From Tyto alba (lineage: Eukaryota > Chordata > Aves > Strigiformes > Tytonidae), in the NCBI RefSeq assembly GCF_018691265.1, contig NW_024881282.1:26252899-26316898 (forward strand): DNA of 64,000 bases, read 5' to 3'. This document shows positions 60,101 through 64,000 of the stretch, in pieces (the first letter of the stretch is position 1; each line of letters opens with the position of its first letter). The position numbers were made by a program, and so were the translations under genes. Below the pieces are notes generated by a model, which did not search any database, was not told the DNA's origin, and saw only the letters and a list, made by a program, of their open reading frames with translations.

Positions 60101-63100
60101 TCCTCATCTGTGCACCTTTAGGGTGACTTATTTAAAGCTATAGCAGAGCTTAGAGGAAACATGTGGAGACGTAATAAGTGTCAAAGGAATTTGGAAGTGT
60201 TTTGATTCTTTTTGACATAATAAGCTGCATCAAACTGACACCCTGATGCAGATGCACATCTCTGCTGGCAGTGCAGCATCGCTTACATGCAATAGTCGTA
60301 CCAAAAATATTTGCCAGATGCACTTGGAAACGATATGCAATTTAACACGCATTTAAAGAAGAACTGCCTCAAAAACCCAATGAAATAAAAAAGATGAAGC
60401 ACTCTGTGCTCAGACACAGCTGCCCCAGAAAATTTTGGCTGGGGCCAAAGAGCCTGAACTGAAGGTGCAGATGTCGAGCAAATCATTCTGCACTTTGGCT
60501 GTTCCTTACACAACTTTACAGTCTTTCCATTTGTATTGCCTTTGTTCTGACTCTTCTACCTATTATTATGAACTCAAACTTAATAGCGTTCAGCTAAAAA
60601 TCCTTTACTTCTGAGATCCTACATCTCTTAGGGAATGACGTGATAAAGAAGCAGGAAAGAAGTCAAGCCACAAAACATTGGAGAATTTAGTGCATTTGTG
60701 ATTCAGGAGGCTGCTAGGCGCAGATAAATTTGAGAGAGAAAGATACAATAACAGAAAACAGCACCATGTTGGGAAGGGAAATTTGGACCAACAGCAATTT
60801 CGCCTGTGATAACGCCCTGCTGTGTTTCTGAATTTGCTTTTCATGCATTGATGCTTTTCTGCAACACAAAGGGCCAGATCCCCAGGAGGACAGCTGATCT
60901 CTGCACCCCACCCAAGTTCAATGTTTGCATCTAGAACGACTCAGGAAACTGAGTTAGATCCATATACATTTCTCTACACATCCCATGTGTACCAATATCA
61001 ACAGATCTAAAGATCCCAGGATACAGTTTGTAACTGCTAACATAATGAACCAGAAAATCTCTGGCCTATAAGAAAAAAAAAAAAAAAAAACAGATGAAGG
61101 TTTGTCCAAACTGGTTATCTCTCCTAAGTTTAGGTATGTCTGTGAAATGTCATAGCCTGAATCTCTCTCCTACACTTGCATACAGTTTTGTTGTTGGGTT
61201 TCGGGTTTTCTTTTTGTTAACCGAGAAACTGAAAGAACTGGGTTGCCAGCTCAGAAGCAAAGAGGGGAAAAAGGTAAGGATCTTAACCACCTGAGAGCAA
61301 GGATGGAGCTGTGGATACACTAACTGTCGAAGCTGGGTCATTTGTGCAGAATTAAAAGAAAAATAATTATCAAGTCAGACAAAAGCAGCAACTGACTACA
61401 CAGCCCACAGATGGTGACACACTCTGATGGGGATGGAAGTAATTATGAGCCAGTCTTAGTCCTGGGACTCTTCAAGGAGTCCTTGAATGATATTCACAAA
61501 CATTAGGCATGTGACAGGGGAAAAGCACTCTCACTTATATTAATGGCAAGGCTCCAATTACTCCAACTGGCTTCATTAGTTTGGAAGTGTTGTTAATTAC
61601 TTTCAGCAAGCACAGGTAATGCTTCAGAAAAAAATACGAGATGCTTTTCTTAAGAGATCCTGCAGTAGCAACTTGATATTTGAATCCAAAGTTTAAGTCT
61701 TTGTTGCTTAAAGGAAAACCTTAAAAAGGGGAATATGAACACAGAAAAATCAGAGTTTCACAACCATGTGTGCAGTGTGCTGCCAAGTGCGTAAGTGTTC
61801 ATGGGCGCTCTGCATAGTCACTCTTCTCAATGCACGTTAGGCAGCAATGTATATGAGATACATTTGTTTTGTATTAACTACATAATTACAGTTTTCTAGC
61901 AAATTTATAACAGGCAACAGACTCAGCCAAAAATACCTCAGACATACACCCTTTACTTGAGCTTTCCCCATCATTTAAAAATCAAGTTAACTCTTCCAAT
62001 CCCCAAAGATACTTCTTTCCATCCCTTTTCCATTTTTACAGAGGTAGTTACTTTGCTTTTTGTTCAAGATGATTAGCCTTTAGTATAACCCTTCTTTGCA
62101 GAAGCCAAGAGGCTGTGGGCATGCTTTCCCTTTATATAGTAAAAATGAACCTGAAAGCATACAAAATTCTTTTGTCCACTTCAGAGCAGTAACTTGGTAT
62201 AGAAATAACCTACAAGGACCCAGAATAAGCTCTCAGTAGGATCCAGAGACTTTTGCACCACTGGTGATGCATCTTTATCACGCCCGTGTTAGGACTCAGG
62301 AAGGTGTTTTATGGATCTCTTTTACTTGGGGATATATGACTTGAGCACAGTGTAGGTATTAATATTCCTTTAAAACTAAGTTACAATAAATTGTATTTCT
62401 TTTCTCCTATTATACACAGAGGGAATGCATTCCCAAAAGTTAACTTAATGAACAGAAAGTTACTTGATGGAAAAAGACACTTTCAGTGCTTTGAATTATG
62501 TTCAAGAGGTATCTCATGGCGGACCCGAACAGTAACTTAAAAGTCTTAGTAAAAAACAGACCTACTAGGTAACCTTTGTAAATACACTTACTTGGCATCC
62601 CTAATTGTCTCAAAACTTCCTAAACCTGCAAATTAATGCAGGAGAGGGCAAAATAGAGACACAGCAATGGAGAAAAAAAAAAAAAAAAAAAAGGAGCACT
62701 GGTAGATATTCCTAAGATCTATCTAAAGATCCTCCAGTCAGGGTCAGAACTTGCCTCTGCAAATAGAAACCTGATCATGCCATTAATGTGTTAATTTATT
62801 TCAAGTGACCCAAAAGTTGATGGAAAAATATTCCGGAGAGGAAAAACCACCCACCGTTTGGAATGACACAATGACTCGACCAACTTGGAGGCTCAGAAGA
62901 ACATAGAGCTCTTAAGTCACTATCTGGGACATCTTTTAAAGTATTTCCTGTGCAAAGATTACTGTCGACCTCACTGAGTTCATTAGTGGCTACTGCAGAA
63001 TGAATTCACCCTTGAAAAAGAGCCGTCCTCCTCATGGCAGGCAGAAGCCTTGCCTTCCCTCCTAAGCATCCGTGAATATTCAGAGAACTGAATACTGCTT

Positions 63101-63129
63101 CTAAATGAGGCTAAACAGCTCCTTGTCCG
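54159..63129. other. Long intron stretch without recognised gene
   Basis: AT-rich intron with A18 at 56060-56077, A18 at 61073-61090 and A20 at 62673-62692. No DCLK1 exon, LTR or CR1 is recognised. Confidence 0.5.
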
Positions 63130-63451
63130 CCTGAAGTGGCGCCGGAGGTCTTAATTCAGTTTTAATTATCCAGTGCAGACTTCGAACGCTCTGCATGCTC
63201 GAGCCCGGCAACGCCTGACGGACCTGCTGGGTTCGCGGGCAGTTACCGGCGGGCGTCACCGAGTCTGAGGGGTTATGTGCAGCGGGCGATTCCCGCCGAC
63301 AGCCCGCTCGCGCAGGGCAGGCGCGCCCGCGCCAGCAGGCCCGGAGGGGGCGGCCGGCGGCCGCTCGGCCGGCCCGGAGCCAAGCGGGGGGAGACCCCGG
63401 GCCCCGGCGCCGCTGCCACCTCCCGCTTGCACACACGGGGGAGCTGCGGAT

Positions 63452-63675
63452 CCGCGGAGCCCCACGGCTCTCCACGGCTCCCCCACAGCTCCACGGAGCC
63501 CCACGGCTCCCCCATGGCTCCCCACAGCTCCCCCACAGCTCCACGGAGCCCCACGGCTCCCCCACGGCTCCCCACAGCTCCCCCACAGCTCCACGGAGCC
63601 CCACGGCTGCCCCATGGCTCCCCACAGCTCCCCCAGGCCTCCACGGGTCCCCCACGGCTCCGCCGCTCTCCCCCA
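63452..63675. repeat. 50-bp minisatellite built from about 10-bp subunits
   Basis: CACGGAGCCCCACGGCTCCC begins units at 63492, 63542 and 63592. A diverged unit starts at 63642 and a shortened 40-bp unit at 63452. Within each unit CCCCACGGCT/CCCCATGGCT/CCCCACAGCT-like decamers recur. Because 50 is not a multiple of three, each strand stays open in more than one frame. This explains the 160-197-codon Pro/Gly-rich open frames here, which I do not call as genes. Confidence 0.93.
63499..63634 (-). other. Three G-quadruplex-type motifs, one per repeat unit
   Basis: On the minus (DCLK1 sense) strand each unit has four runs of 4-5 G separated by 6-7-nt loops, at 63534-63499, 63584-63549 and 63634-63599. 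This meets the usual G3+N1-7 rule. The complementary plus strand could form an i-motif. Confidence 0.75.
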
Positions 63676-63749
63676 CCAGCAGCCAGCGCCACAGCCCACT
63701 CCTCGCCCCACCCGCCGCGGGGAGAGCCGAGCATCCACTGGCTTTGGTT

Positions 63750-63781
<32 letters not shown>

Positions 63782-63788
63782 TTTTTTT
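63750..63788. repeat. (TA)n followed by T25
   Basis: A short TA dinucleotide run, then 25 T in a row (63764-63788), directly at the edge of the CpG-rich island. Confidence 0.92.
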
Positions 63789-64000
63789 GGACTCCCTAGC
63801 AAAGAGACTTACAGCTTCACACTCGGCATCTTTATATCCAGACAGGCTTAAGGGGAAAAATAGCACATAAATGAAGAAATAAAGGGGGAAAAGGGCTCAT
63901 AAATGAACTCTACACTGTCCTCAAGGGAGGCTTTCATTGCAGAACTTCAAAACTAGTGATTCCTGGTTTAAGGGTGAGAAATCTATTGTTTCTACTGAAG
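63789..64000. other. Intron end of window
   Basis: AT-rich sequence with nothing recognised. Confidence 0.5.

Larger units (their letters stand above)
63130..63735. promoter_or_regulatory. Intronic CpG-rich island
   Basis: Base composition switches sharply from AT-rich to GC-rich with dense CpG, including GGCGGCCGGCGGCCGCTCGG (a NotI site) around 63350. Bird promoters often lie in such islands. It sits about 19.5 kb upstream of the doublecortin exon in transcript terms, so it could be an alternative or antisense promoter. No TATA box or convincing first exon is seen, and the minisatellite forms its right half. Confidence 0.6.
43650..64000 (-). other. DCLK1: DCLK1 intron upstream of the doublecortin exon (partial)
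   Basis: This is the part of the preceding intron that falls in the window; its donor lies beyond 64000. It contains two CR1s, a deleted ERVK provirus, a polypurine tract, a small GC-rich patch and a CpG-rich minisatellite island. I looked for the preceding DCLK1 exon (a peptide ending RLYTLDGKQ on the minus strand) and did not see it. Confidence 0.85.

Noticed and set aside
63256..63870. Open frames of 160-197 codons on both strands (Pro/Ser/His-rich or Gly/Ala/Trp-rich)
   Set aside because: They arise from the 50-bp GC-rich minisatellite, which lacks stops in several frames. No domain is visible, and the frames run into the poly(T) tract.
1..64000. CRISPR arrays, operons, prokaryotic defence or toxin systems
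   Set aside because: No regularly spaced direct repeats with unique spacers and no run of long frames. The repeats and exon structure are those of a bird intron.

Overview
The window looks like bird nuclear DNA. It is AT-rich and intron-like, and its interspersed repeats are chicken-repeat-1 (CR1) LINEs of several ages plus avian ERVL-type and ERVK-type LTRs. I saw no bacterial gene layout, operon, CRISPR array, rRNA or tRNA.

One gene accounts for the coding content: DCLK1 (doublecortin-like kinase 1), read on the minus strand. Two exons are visible. The 100-bp exon at 43550-43649 encodes [18 protein letters not shown]...LLDES, the end of the second doublecortin (microtubule-binding) domain. 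The 117-bp exon at 3454-3570 encodes [15 protein letters not shown]...SPASTSS, the Ser/Pro-rich linker between the doublecortin and kinase parts. They have canonical GT/AG borders, share a split codon and enclose an intron of about 40 kb. The transcript enters from beyond position 64000 and leaves past position 1, so promoter, first doublecortin domain, kinase exons and 3' end are all outside.

Layout: 1-1540, an LTR 3' part abutting an antisense CR1; 3454-3570, the linker exon; 5617-6687, a full-length-looking ERVL-type LTR beside a CR1 scrap; 12040-13760, a very old CR1 split by a younger CR1; 27118-27720, a CR1 with an internal deletion; 40385-40745, an eroded CR1; 43550-43649, the doublecortin exon; 44303-44650 and 49484-50145, two more CR1s; 53477-54152, a heavily deleted ERVK provirus with a perfect 6-bp target-site duplication; 63130-63735, an isolated CpG-rich island with a 50-bp minisatellite and G-quadruplex motifs. 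The rest is intron with homopolymers and small tandem duplications.

I found no new multi-gene system. The observations best worth checking are the nearly fully deleted provirus, an inverted pair of CR1 ends with an abrupt 182-bp near-identical tract suggesting gene conversion, and the intronic CpG island/minisatellite. Repeat names rest on recognition by eye and boundaries are approximate unless splice sites or duplications fix them.
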